A program made the translations under genes and the position numbers. This document shows, piece by piece, positions 20,594-31,519 of a DNA stretch of 64,000 nucleotides. Where the stretch lies: the NCBI GenBank assembly GCA_949592205.1, contig CATIUR010000005.1, positions 134,127,277 to 134,191,276 of the forward strand, given 5' to 3'. This stretch comes from Helichrysum umbraculigerum. Its lineage: Eukaryota > Streptophyta > Magnoliopsida > Asterales > Asteraceae. The first letter of the stretch is position 1, and each line of letters begins with the position of its first letter. The notes below the pieces were generated by a model. The model saw only the letters and a program-made list of their open reading frames with translations, was not told the DNA's origin and searched no databases.

Positions 20594-23021
20594 TGTAACA
20601 CCCCCGAAATTCACTGTTTGGCGGAAGCAAGTTTTGGGATGCTACTAATCAAATATCACAGCACAAAGATAAAGTAAACGACATCTATATGCAACGTTTG
20701 TAAATTGGTTACATTCCATAGATATAATGTTTGAAAACTTAGTGTTTTCGTATACAAAAATGTAGTTTCCCTAGAGTCCACGCGTGTAGCGGGAGATTCT
20801 ATTACATAATCAAAATATACAAAAGATAATGCTAAGAATCTCCGTTAATGCAGTTGTGTTGAAATCATGCGACTCTAGCTAAAATCCTGGAGTAATCCTA
20901 CTCCATCCGGGTACCTGAGAAAACATGCTAAAAAGTGTCAACCAAAAGGTTGGTGAATCTCACAGGTTTGTAAGTAATATCAGCTTTGAACACGAGATTT
21001 CATCAGTAATGACCCCAGGCGTAAAATCAGCAATTTCAATCCAGAAATCGTAAACCAGTATTTGCAATCCAGCAAATGTAAGTAAGTAAGTTTATACCGT
21101 TGCCATGAGGCTCATAATCGAAGCTTAACCCGTAAGTAATAAGTTTGCTCCCGTGACATGCTCGTAATTGAGCAAGCATCAGTAACGAATAAGTAGTCAC
21201 CCGTTTATACGTGTAAATCAGTACGTGGCAGCGCTACTGCCCCGGGCGGGGAGGGTCATTTCCCTAATGGGTCCATTAACTAGTGTTCGCGCTTAAGTTC
21301 ATAACTAACGATATATGATGGAGAGACTTCTGTTTGTAAGTAAACTCATGCAATTCCGTTTGGTATAGTAAACAGTTTTAGTACTTGTGTTCAAGGAAAA
21401 ATAGTAGCATGTATCTCCCCCAATAAGATAAACAGTAAAAGTGGAGCCGTAAGACTCACCTGAGTCTCGTAATAAGCCGTAGCAAATAGCAAGTAGTAAA
21501 TATAGCAAGTAGGTTCTCCGAACCCATAACCTTCAAATGCCTAAACATATGAGGTTATGTAAGTATGTGTCTCGTGAGACGTTTCGTTTAGTTGTACACA
21601 ACTAGTATATCCAATGTTTGTCCGTATGTCTGTAATTGTTTGTTTGTTGGAAAACATGTTTGGCCCGTTGGTGACGGTTTGTAGCAAAAATTCTAAAATG
21701 TTGACTTGCTACAGTAAATGTGCTACAGTGAATTGCTACAGTAAAATTTGACTTTTTGCTACAGTAACTTTGACTTTTTCTATAGTGAAAATCCTTTAAA
21801 ATTTCCAAGTTTTCTGTTTTCTGCGACATAATATGCGACACAAGGATTTATATGCGACACAAGGGTTGTGTCGCATGAAGGATGCGACACAAGAGCTCTG
21901 CGACACAGTGGTTGTGTCGCAAAAGCTTGTGATGCTAATTCAATAGCGACATAAGGGTTGTGTCGTATAAAAATACGACATAATATGCGACATAGAGTGC
22001 GACACAATATTGTGTCGCAAAGGTTACGACACTAAGGGTTGGTACGACACAAAATGCGACACAAATGGGTTTATGCGACACAGTGTGCGACACAAGGCTT
22101 GTGTCGCACGTATGAACACCAGCCCAGAAACTTTCGGGTTTCGAGATTTCCCGACCAAAAACGTAAATCTAACCCATTTTTGAGCTATAAAATCGTGTTT
22201 TCTTCATGTATTAGGTTATAACTATGTTGTGTACACATCAAAACATCAAAACATTACACCAAATGGAATAGATCTAAGATTTTAGAAATTTCTTACTTTT
22301 GCAAATCGAGCTAAATGGAGGATGAAATGATGAAAACGGTCTTGATATTCTTGCTCCACTCGTGATGGTGATTCCGAATATGAAATTTTCGTGGTCGAGA
22401 TTTGATTCCGAAATTTTGGTGTAAATTGAGGTTGAGAGAGTTTGTGGTTTGTGTGTGTTTAGTTAGAATGAAAATGAAAGGAAGAAGTGGGTGTGGGGGT
22501 GGGGTTAGCTGATCCAAAAGACAAGGGAGGGGAAAACACTCCCTAAAATACCGTATTTACTCCGTGTCCTAATTGATTAATCGTTTGTTTTTATTATTTA
22601 ACCAAACCGTTATATTTAAAAATGTAACTAGAGTATTTAAATAAAATTACTTTAAAATTAATAATAAAAACACTTGTCGAAATATTTAAATTATTAATTT
22701 GCGTTTAGTACGTTTTTGTCGCATTATTTAAATGTCGTCGCGATAATATAAATAATGTTAGTTCAATTGTGTATTTTTATAACAAAAATACGTTCTCATT
22801 ATTTAATTAACTTTCTGTCACCAACGTCCAAATAAACTGTGTCGGACTCCGTCCGGTTAATTCGTACGATTTGTCCAAATCGCGTAAGTACACACATATA
22901 TATATAAATCACCTTATATATATATACAAATAGAGCCTGTAATTAGTCCTATTACATTCTAATTACAAGTAGTTACAAATAATTAGGCATAATTAAGTAT
23001 CCTAAAAATGCGGTTGTTACA
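20594..23021 (-). repeat. GyC LTR3 (5' LTR of the array)
   Basis: TGTAACACC to GTTGTTACA, followed by the GCGAG duplication. It differs from LTR1 and LTR2 at four positions in its right part (near 22574, 22629, 22798 and 22969) and matches LTR2, not LTR1, in its left part. Inverted-motif array at 21822-22108; candidate intron at 20915-21459. Confidence 0.93.
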
Positions 23022-23026
23022 GCGAG
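23022..23026. repeat. GyC target-site duplication, right copy (GCGAG)
   Basis: Matches 4585-4589. The two copies together join the split GyB interior. Confidence 0.9.
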
Positions 23027-23763
23027 TTATTATCCACGTCTATTAGTCTCACGATACGGTTTCCATGTCTTAGATTGATGTTTACTTAGTACACGATTTA
23101 CACTTTTATACTTATCTTATTTCGCTCCCGACACGTTTCACGTTTAGCATTTTGAGTAGAACGTCTTGGCGGCATGTTTACTACGATTTTGAGTACGTAT
23201 GAGTTTAGAATAAATGATCAGTTTGGATAGTGTCAAATTTATGCACTAACCAACAACCAAAGATCATGATTAACAAGCAGGTAGAGTCGAGATTTTTACA
23301 TCGTCACGCAACTTGAAGGCCACACATTGGACAACTCGAATATGGTCATATAAACACATATATGTCGTGATACCTTCGCAATTATGTCAGCCGCCATAAT
23401 TGTTAGGGTATCCTTCCGTATATGTACTTATTACCAAATCCCATATCACAATGTTCAACCTTGTTCCTACGTATTCAAATCTAAAAGCGGCACGAAATTA
23501 TAAGGAAATGATACCATGATCAATATAGTACCATCAGATGACATTAATGATCCTACGCCGTTAAGCCTACATAACCCTAACGGGTACGCGGGCACGTGTG
23601 GAACCACCAATGGAGCATGTCTTGCTCGAGAACCAAAGTGTGAATGAGTTCACGTCGTTTAATGCACACATAGTTCCTAGCATAGCATCTATATGAAGGT
23701 TCCTAGGTTATAGTCTAGGTCAATCCGCCTAATTCTCTATAACCAATGTCTCTGATACCAATC
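23027..23763 (-). mobile_element. GyB interior, 5' part, with gag start remnant and PBS
   Basis: On the minus strand this runs from the PBS TGGTATCAGAGA (23749-23760) through a leader to an ATG at 23175 that begins MPPRRSTQNA, a plausible gypsy gag start. About 49 codons later the frame is interrupted by GyC. I find no further gag homology on the other side of GyC, in line with a non-autonomous element. Confidence 0.65.
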
Positions 23764-24093
23764 TGTCACACCCCGTCTAAAGCGGAAACAACGGAATGCA
23801 ACTACGATAGGATCACAACACATCAATATATAGAACTCAAAATGCAATTAAAAATCAATGTGTTGTAATGTCATTAACACGAATAGCGGTTCGTGCCAAG
23901 CATACATTCCAACAATGAATCGAAGTTTTACAAATAATCAATAAATGTGTTCAACAAAGTTAAAGCAAAATACGCCTTCCCAAACAACCAAGACGCCAAA
24001 CCAAATGTTTCTTGTATCTTGTAGTGACACTTAATGCAACCTAAACGGTCCACTAAGTTTTCTTGTCCTCAGCCTTAGTTCCACTAGTGCTAC

Positions 24094-24629
24094 CTGAAAA
24101 GATATGCTCAAAAACGTCAACAATATGTTGGTGAGTTTCGTAGGTTTGAAACCAGACACCAAAAAAATAAACATTTTGCTGTGATAATAATAAGTTAGGA
24201 CAATGCAATAGAAATGTACACAAATGTGAAATAATGCAGCCAGTATATCTCAATGTACGACAATTACCTCACAAGGAAGTAAACCACGAATGTAAGCAAC
24301 AATCCCAATGTTCGGCAAATACCCCACAAGGAGATAAAGCACGAATGTAAACAACCTATCTCAATGTACGGCAAATACCCCACAAGGAAGTACAACACGG
24401 ATGTAAGCAACCAATCTCAATGTACGGCAAATACCCCACAAGGAAGTACAGCACGGATGTAAGCAACAAGTCTCAAAGCATATAAGTCACATAGTGTCAC
24501 ACATTTCAAGCATATGTCCAAAAATAGAAATGAATACGTTCACAGTATAAAACAATTGATAAAACATGTGAGCATACTTTTCCCCCAATTATAAAAATAT
24601 GTAAAGAAAATGGGGCCACGAAAACTCAC
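24094..24629 (-). promoter_or_regulatory. Candidate LTR intron of GyB
   Basis: Minus strand: donor TTGAG/GTGAGT at 24629 followed by a GGCCCC stretch, acceptor CTTTTCAG/GTAG at 24094. A CAACA/TGTTG hairpin (24118-24130) stands just before the acceptor. The layout matches GyA, GyC and GyD although the sequence between is different. Confidence 0.5.
24248..24470. repeat. Four tandem 55-56-bp repeats in the GyB LTR
   Basis: Units start at 24248, 24303, 24359 and 24415. Each runs from TCTCAATGTACGG (or a variant) through CCCCACAAGGAAGTA to ATGTAAGCAAC. Units 3 and 4 are nearly identical; unit 1 is the most diverged. Confidence 0.9.
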
Positions 24630-26278
24630 CTCAAGTATCAAAGTAAGTGTTGCCCTCAAATGAATCCACCAAACAAACTTGCAAATCTACAAGTGAACAT
24701 ATACGCATATAGGTTACAACCTAGACATATCTATGTCCTTCCATTGTATCCCAAGTCTAAATCATCTCTACTAAGTTTTCTTACAACTAAACCTCATGTA
24801 TCTTTACAAAAATCAATCCCATTGGAAAAATTCAGATTTCTGTCCAGAAATTTCATGTTACTTTACGAATTTCAAACCATAACTTAATGAAATTATTTGA
24901 CTCTACAAATTTTACCGATGATACTTTAATGTATTAAGAACCCTCTGTAATTTTTCCAGAATTTATTTCATTGGTTAACTGATTTTAAAAATTCATCAAA
25001 GTGAACTGCTCTAAACCGAGAACACGTTCTGACTTCACAAAAGTTATATTTTATTTAAAATAATTCATTACTTACACAACTTATAATATTTTTATAGAAA
25101 ATTATTGACATTTTGAAATTACTCCAGTAAAAATTTCAATACCAAACTCCTATTTTAACACACGTTTCAAAAATTCACAAGTTAACTACAATCATGAACC
25201 GAAAAACTCAGAAATGACTTTCGATTTTGAAAAATCATTTTGACTAACTTATACTCATCATTTGGACATGAAACTGACACCATTTGAAAGTAAACTCTTA
25301 ATACTTATATTTAGACTCAAGATTCATTAAAAATCATTGAAAATGACCAAGTTACGATTTCCTAAACCCGACACAATAATCTGTCCAGATTAGGGTTTTT
25401 TGTCTAGATTCAAATCTCCGCATATTAACATGTCTAAATCAATTATATGATCACAAAACTTGTTCTAACCAATAAAACACTAATTTTACAGACCCTAACA
25501 TGGCCATAATAATGGGATATCAATGGATCGAATAGAAAGAAACAAAATAATACGGTAGATCGAGAATGCGTACGAAAGATCGAGTTAAATGAAATATTGT
25601 ACCAACTACGAACTCAAGATCAAGATCCTCTCCTAAGATCTGTAAATATGAAGAGTATAAGTCCCTTGAACTTGTTTTTGTTAATGATTACACAAGTTAA
25701 AATGATTAGAATACCGAAAACTTACCAAAGTTTCTGAAAATTCGTCACCCACAGCAGCAGTTTACGAAATAATTTGTATAAAATAATCTATTGCGTTTCA
25801 GAGGCCGAAACCTTTGACTCTATGTAAAACATCGAGATCTACAACTTTCTAGTTTTGACCGAAGCCTGAAAACGAACGTAAATGGGTCAAATCGGCCTCT
25901 GTTCGTGACTGAAATTTTGGGACAGAATCTGAGATTTTGTTTTTGTGATTAAAAAGTTTTAGGGTTAGGTTTTAGGTTTATATTTGTAGGCTTAAGATTG
26001 CTTGGGCCTAAGTCTTAGGGTTTGGGGCTTGGGCCAACCGAATGGGTCTCCTGGGGGGGTTTGGGTTGGTTTTATTTGGGCCAACAAAAATGACACACTA
26101 ATAATTCGTGGGTCACTCGGTCCTAGAACAATTATCCCAATTAAATTGTTATCGTATATAGTTTTCAATAATTAGGGGAATATTTTTCATGCCCGAAGCA
26201 AATATTATTAACGAACTTAAATAAGAATTGATTTTGAATTGAGATTTTCGAATTACATTTTTGGTGACGGATGTCACA

Positions 26279-26396
26279 AATATTGATTGTCATATTGTGA
26301 TGTTGTATATTACCGCATTTATATATGTACATCTATGATAATCATCATTTATGGACAATCTCTCACGAACCCTATCCTTCTGTTCTCAGGAAAATC
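26279..26396 (+). other. GyA leader fragment upstream of gag
   Basis: This is what remains of the GyA leader to the right of the GyB insertion. It includes ATGTACATCTATGA at 26325, similar to the upstream ATG of GyC. Here that ATG is in frame with gag and would add 24 residues. Confidence 0.6.
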
Positions 26397-28374
26397 ATGC
26401 CGCCAAAGGCAAGGAATTACACCGATGCCCAGATGGCATCCCTCATTTCCCAGGCAGTAACTGAAGCCTTGGCGCGACAGTCGTCAGAGACCTCCAGAAG
26501 GAATAGTGATACTGTCGATACCACTCCTACTGCCAAGCCTTGTTCCTACAAGGACTTCCAGAACTGCAAACCCTTGAACTTTAAAGGAACTGAAGGAGCC
26601 GTCGGCCTAATCAGATGGTTCGAGAAGATGGAGTCCGTCTTCCGCATCAGTAAATGTGCGGAAGGGGATAGAGTTCAGTTTTCCACATGCACCCTTGCTG
26701 ACGGTGCCCTCACCTGGTGGAACTCGTATGCCCAGTCTGTGGGTATCGACATCGCCTATTTACTCCCATGGGAGGATCTGAAGAAAATGCTCACGGATGA
26801 GTATTGCCCAACTGAAGAACTCCAAAAGCTAGATGAGGAGTTCTGACATCTCAAGGTTCAAGGAACCGACATTGTTGGATACACTACCAAGTTCCAACAA
26901 CTTGCAACCCTTCGCCCAGCCTTAGTAAGCACTGAGACTGACAAGGTCAAGAGGTACATCCACGGTCTTCCGGAACCTGTCCGGGGGAACGTCGCCTCTT
27001 CCAACAAAACCACTATTCAGGGAGCAATCCGATTGGCCCATGAACTCAAGGCTATGCAAGAGAGCCAAGAAACACCCGTCTCATCTTCTGGGAACAACAA
27101 CAAGAGGAAATGGTCTGGAAATCATAACCAGCAAACCTTCAAACAGACTGAGACAGTCAAGAATGACACATCGGGGTCTGGAGAAAGGAAAGGGTACACT
27201 GGGAGCAAACCTTACTGTTCCAAGTGCAACCGTCATCATGATGGTCCTTGTGGTACCCCCTGCAACAACTGCAAGAGGTATGGACACCTTACCAAAGACT
27301 GCCGAGCACCTGCAACCAACCCCACTACCAACACTAACAACAACCAACCCCGAGCCTGCTTTGAGTGTGGAAACACTGGACACTTCAGGAATGCGTGTCC
27401 GAAGCTAAAGAACATGGGTAACAACAACAACAATGCTAGGGGCAGAGCTTTTGTACTGAACGCTGGAGACGCCCGTGAAGACCCTAATGTGGTCACGGGT
27501 ATGTTCCTTCTCAACAATTTAACCGCTTCAGTTCTGTTTGATACTGGTGCTGATAAGAGTTTTATATCTGAGAAGTTTAGCCCACTATTAGATATTACCC
27601 CAGTTGCCTTAGAAGCTAAGTACACTGTAGAGTTAGCTAATGGCAAGTTGATTGAGGCCGATAATGTGATACCAAAATGCACCCTAAACCTTGCAAACGA
27701 ACTCTTTTTCATAAACCTCATACCTGTCGAGATTGGAAGTTTCGACATCATTGTTGGCATGGATTGGTTATCAAAACATCGAGCTGAAATCGTCTGTTCT
27801 GACAAAATCGTTCGTATCCCTCTTGTCACTGGTAGTACTTTGATCATACAAGGGGAAACCAGTGGAACGAGATTGAATATCATATCCAGCACGAAAACCC
27901 GCAAATACCTGAGAAAGGGTTATCAGGAAATCCTCGTTCATGTTATTGAGAAAAAGTCGGAAGAGAAGCGACTTGAGGATGTGCCCATCGTCAGAGACTA
28001 TCCAGAAGTCTTTCGTGAAGAATTGCCTGGTCTTCCACCACCGAGGAAAGTTGAGTTCTCAATCGACCTTGTGCCCGGAGCAGCACCCGTGGCACGAGCA
28101 CCATATCGCTTAGCCCCTTAGGAACTTCAGGAGTTGTTTATTCAGTTACAGTTACTCCTGGATAAGGGTTTTATAAGACCGAGTTCTTCACCTTGGGGAG
28201 CTCCGGTCCTGTTTGTGAAAAAGAAGGACGGTTCATTCAGGATGTGTATCGACTACAAAGAGTTGAACAAATTAACCATCAAGAACCGTTACCCACTTCC
28301 TCGCATTGATGACCTATTCGACCAACTTCAGGGGTCGAGCTTTTATTCAAAAATTGATCTACGGTCAGGTTATC
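26397..28374 (+). pseudogene. GyA Gag-protease-partial RT, with two stops and a deletion
   Basis: The ATG at 26397 starts MPPKARNYTDAQ, close kin of GyC Gag but clearly a different family. The frame shows the capsid region, two zinc knuckles (the second CFECGNTGHFRNAC), protease LFDTGADKS, and the first RT motifs up to DLRSGYH. Lesions: TGA at 26844-26846 in place of an expected Trp, TAG at 28119-28121, and a junction at about 28375 where about 0.9 kb (most of RT and RNase H) is missing compared with GyC. The deletion shifts the frame. The catalytic RT Asp-Asp box is gone, so this copy is dead. Confidence 0.9.
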
Positions 28375-29985
28375 ATGAGACAACGTCGCTGGGTAGAGTT
28401 GCTCACTGATTATGACTGTGAGATCAAATACCATCCGGGCAAAGCAAATGTGGTTGCCGATGCCCTAAGTTGAAAGGAACGTCCAAAACCACTTCGAGTT
28501 CGAGCCCTCAGCATGATCATTCATAATGATCTCATCATTCAAATCCTCACTGCTCAACTCGAAGCATTGAAACTCGAGAACCTGAAGAATGAGGCCTTGC
28601 GCAACATGGAGAAACAATTCGAAACCAAACCCAACGGAGTCAAATACTTCGCAAACCGAATCTGGTTACCTAGCTTTGGAAACCTTCGAGACTTGGTGAT
28701 GGATGAAGCTCACAAGTCCAAATACTCTATACATCCTGGATCAGACAAGATGTATCATAGCATCAAGGAGTTATACTGGTGGCCAAACATGAAAGCAGTG
28801 ATTGCCACGTATGTCAGTAAGTGCCTCACATGTTCAAAAGTCAAAGCTGAATATCAGAAACCCACCGGTCTGCTACAGCAACCGGACATTTCTGAATGGA
28901 AATGGGAGCAAATCGCTATGGACTTCATCACTAAACTCCCGAGAACATCAAACGGCTACGATATCATTTGGGTGATCGTGGATCGACTCACCAAATCAGC
29001 TCATTTCCTTGCCATCAAGGAAACTGACAAAATGGAACGTCTCACGCGAGTCTATATGAAGGAGATCGTATCAAGACACGACGTTCCTATCTCGATTATC
29101 TCCGACAGAGATAGTTGTTTCACTTCTCAGTTTTGGAGATCATTACAGAAATCGTTAGGTACTCGTCTGGATATGAGTACTGCGTATCATCCTCAAACCG
29201 ATGGCCAAAGTGAAAGGACGATTCAAACACTGGAAGATATGCTACGCGCTTGCGTAATTGACTTCGGTGTAAATTGGGAACATCACTTGCCACTGTACGA
29301 ATTCTCGTACAACAATAGCTATCATACCAGCATTGGAGCTGCACCATTCGAGGCACTGTACGGTCGTAAGTGCCGATCGCCTATCTGTTGGACCGAAGTT
29401 GGAGATAGCCAACTCTCTGGTCCTGAAATCATTCATGAAACCACCAAGAAGATCGTTGGTATCCAGCAACGGTTGAAAGCCGCACGTGATCGTCAGAAGA
29501 GTTATGCTGACATGAGACACAAGCATCTCAAGTTCCAGGTTGGGGATCGACTATTGCTCAATGTATCACCTTGGAAAGGTGTCATCCGTTTCGGCAAGCG
29601 TGGGAAGTTGAATCCCAGGTACATCGGGCCTTTTGAAATCCTTGAAAGGATTGGTCCAGTCGCATATCGATTGCAGCTACCTCCTGAGCTTAGTAGCGTG
29701 CATCCAACTTTTCACATTTCTAATCTTAAGGAATGCATGTCCGATGAGACACTCATTATTCCTCTCAAGGAAATTCATATCGACGACAAACTTCATTTTG
29801 TCAAGACACCAGTGGAAATCATGGACCGTGAGGTCAAACAGCTTAAACAAAGTCGTATTCCCATCGTCAAAGTTTGGTGGAATTCGCAGCGTGGTCCGGA
29901 ATTCACCTGGGAACGAGAAGATCATATGCGACTCAAATATCCACAGCTCTTCACAGACTCCACTCACACGTCAACTTTGAGCTGA
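28375..29985 (+). pseudogene. GyA RNase H end plus integrase-chromodomain (490-aa open part)
   Basis: After the deletion the frame resumes at MRQRRWVELL, the last part of RNase H, and ends DALS then TGA (28471-28473), the same place and codon as the stop in both GyC units. The integrase continues in frame to 29985. It keeps a CLTC zinc motif, the D...D35E core (MDFITKLP, ISDRD, DGQSERT) and the chromodomain-like tail (EFTWERED). The integrase itself looks undamaged, but the element lacks RT. Confidence 0.9.
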
Positions 29986-30019
29986 ATTTCGAGACGAAAT
30001 TCTCTTAACAAGGGGAGAA
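29984..30019 (+). promoter_or_regulatory. GyA pol-stop hairpin and polypurine tract
   Basis: GAATTTCG/CGAAATTC with loop AGA (29984-30002) overlaps the pol TGA. AACAAGGGGAGAA (30007-30019) then abuts the LTR. Confidence 0.8.
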
Positions 30020-30732
30020 TGTGACACCGTCAAATTAGGACTAGTTTTTATTTCCTAATCATTTAGAAATACATGTAATTAGTTCTATGTATTAGGCTAA
30101 TTGTATGTATCAATATATATATATTGTTGAATATATATCAGTACGCGATTAGATTTAAATCGTGCATTATCAAATTGGCCAAATTCCGATTCATTTATAC
30201 GGGCGTTGGTGAACACAAGTATTAAGTAATATAGAATTATCATTTAGTACAGCTCATTAATTATTATATATTATTTTGATAATATATAAATTATTTCGTA
30301 TTGTACAACTCAAAACATTCGCGACAAAAACTTATAAATAATGTATTATTATTGAAAATGATAATTATTATTTACTTGGATTAAAATAAAACACATTTCG
30401 TTTTATTTCATTTTACTCAAACGCGACGAAACCATTCGAATCATATCCGTCATTCAAACTTAAAATAAATATATATTTTTATATCTCAAAAATAGTATTT
30501 TATGAAATACTTCGATTAGAATTATAAACGACTTCATTATTAGAAATTTACCATTTGAAAACATTAGACTACTTTACGATCGGGTACGCAAACACGGAGC
30601 GAAAAATGCCACCTAACTACAATAATTGGAGGCTGGTATACAACCGACCTCAATTATTTGATACACACACGCACACACAACTCTGTTCTCTATCTCTTCT
30701 CTGCTCTCTTCTCTCGGTTCCGATTTCAACAA
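30020..30732 (+). repeat. GyA 3' LTR, first part
   Basis: Starts TGTGACACCG after the polypurine tract. AT-rich, ending in a CT-rich and CA-rich stretch typical of a retrotransposon leader, then cut by CoA at 30733. The remainder lies at 56116-57570. No gene. Confidence 0.85.
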
Positions 30733-31421
30733 TGTTGGGTCAAAACTGTTTTGGGTTAAAGTTGTTGTTGATGAGAAGACGAAGAGTACAAGTGTTTAAA
30801 ACTGTTTGTATTAAAGATTAAAACTATTTTCACAAAGCTACAACTGATTAAAGAAATCTAAAGAGAAGACAAGTGTTACAACTGATTGAAGATTGATTTC
30901 AACTGATAGTTATGTGTCTGTAAGTAGTCGAAACTGCTTATGTATTTGTAACTGTTAGTTATATATATAGCAGTTAACACTGATTATGTATTTGTACTTA
31001 GTCTTATATTACGATTGAAGCAGTTACCACTGAATGTATAATAGTCACAACTGTTTACTTCAGAATGGTAGTTACAACTGTTTATGATTTTGTGATAAGT
31101 ATGAGTCGGTTATGGAAGTTATTTTATTCCATATTCGTAGGAGATTGTATAGGACTCTATGTGTTATAAATAGAGATCCTTTAGACCTAGATAGGTTAAG
31201 ATTTTTGCGCAGCTTCAAGGTTTTCTGTAACCCTAATACATTAAGTGTATTCGTCTCATATCATTAATAAGATTGAAGCTTTCGATATATTATTGTGTTC
31301 ATAATATTAGTTTATATTCTTTGATCTTCTTAATATTATTGAGTGTGATTCTGCAACTTCTCAATAATACATTCAAAGCTTATTATAGACGATTGTTTAT
31401 TAAGTTAAACAGGGACTAACA
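30733..31421 (+). repeat. CoA 5' LTR (689 bp)
   Basis: TGTTGGGTC to GGACTAACA. About twelve AACTG/AACACTG-type motifs (MYB-core-like) crowd its first 370 bp, upstream of a TATAAATA box at 31165-31172. Confidence 0.9.
31165..31172 (+). promoter_or_regulatory. CoA LTR TATA box
   Basis: TATAAATA lies downstream of the AACTG-motif cluster and about 250 bp before the LTR end, the expected U3/R position. The 3' LTR copy has it too. Confidence 0.65.
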
Positions 31422-31423
31422 AA

Positions 31424-31435
31424 GTGGTATCAGAG
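31424..31435 (+). promoter_or_regulatory. CoA primer binding site
   Basis: TGGTATCAGAGC two bases after the LTR end; initiator Met tRNA type. Confidence 0.92.
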
Positions 31436-31519
31436 CTTGTGAAGCTTTGAAGACAGGAAGATCTGGGATTATTCGTGTTACTATCTGAGGTTTAGTTTTT
31501 AAATCAAGTTTTGATTTCA

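Larger units (their letters stand above)
4590..23021 (-). mobile_element. GyC: tandem Ty3/gypsy (Tekay-like chromovirus) array with three LTRs and two interiors
   Basis: Three 2428-bp LTRs (4590-7017, 12592-15019, 20594-23021) separate two 5574-bp interiors. All cognate features are offset by exactly 8002 bp. The element reads on the minus strand: primer binding sites lie left of LTR2 and LTR3, polypurine tracts right of LTR1 and LTR2. The translated proteins of the two units are identical, and the A/T runs upstream of gag are both 23 bases long. A single GCGAG duplication flanks the whole array. The family is assigned to chromoviruses from the order protease-RT-RNase H-integrase and the chromodomain-like tail; Tekay is the best fit. 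Confidence 0.92.
23764..26278 (-). repeat. GyB right LTR (5' LTR, complete, 2515 bp)
   Basis: Starts TGTCACACCCC next to a PBS and ends GATGTCACA, so both termini are inverted repeats. Its last 960 bp match 1-962. It holds a 55-56-bp tandem repeat (24248-24470) and a candidate intron (24094-24629). AT-rich sequence with no gene fills the rest. Confidence 0.92.

Noticed and set aside
27236..27904. 222-aa minus-strand ORF and other frames over GyA gag
   Set aside because: Shadow of the gag-protease frame on the opposite strand; composition mirrors it.
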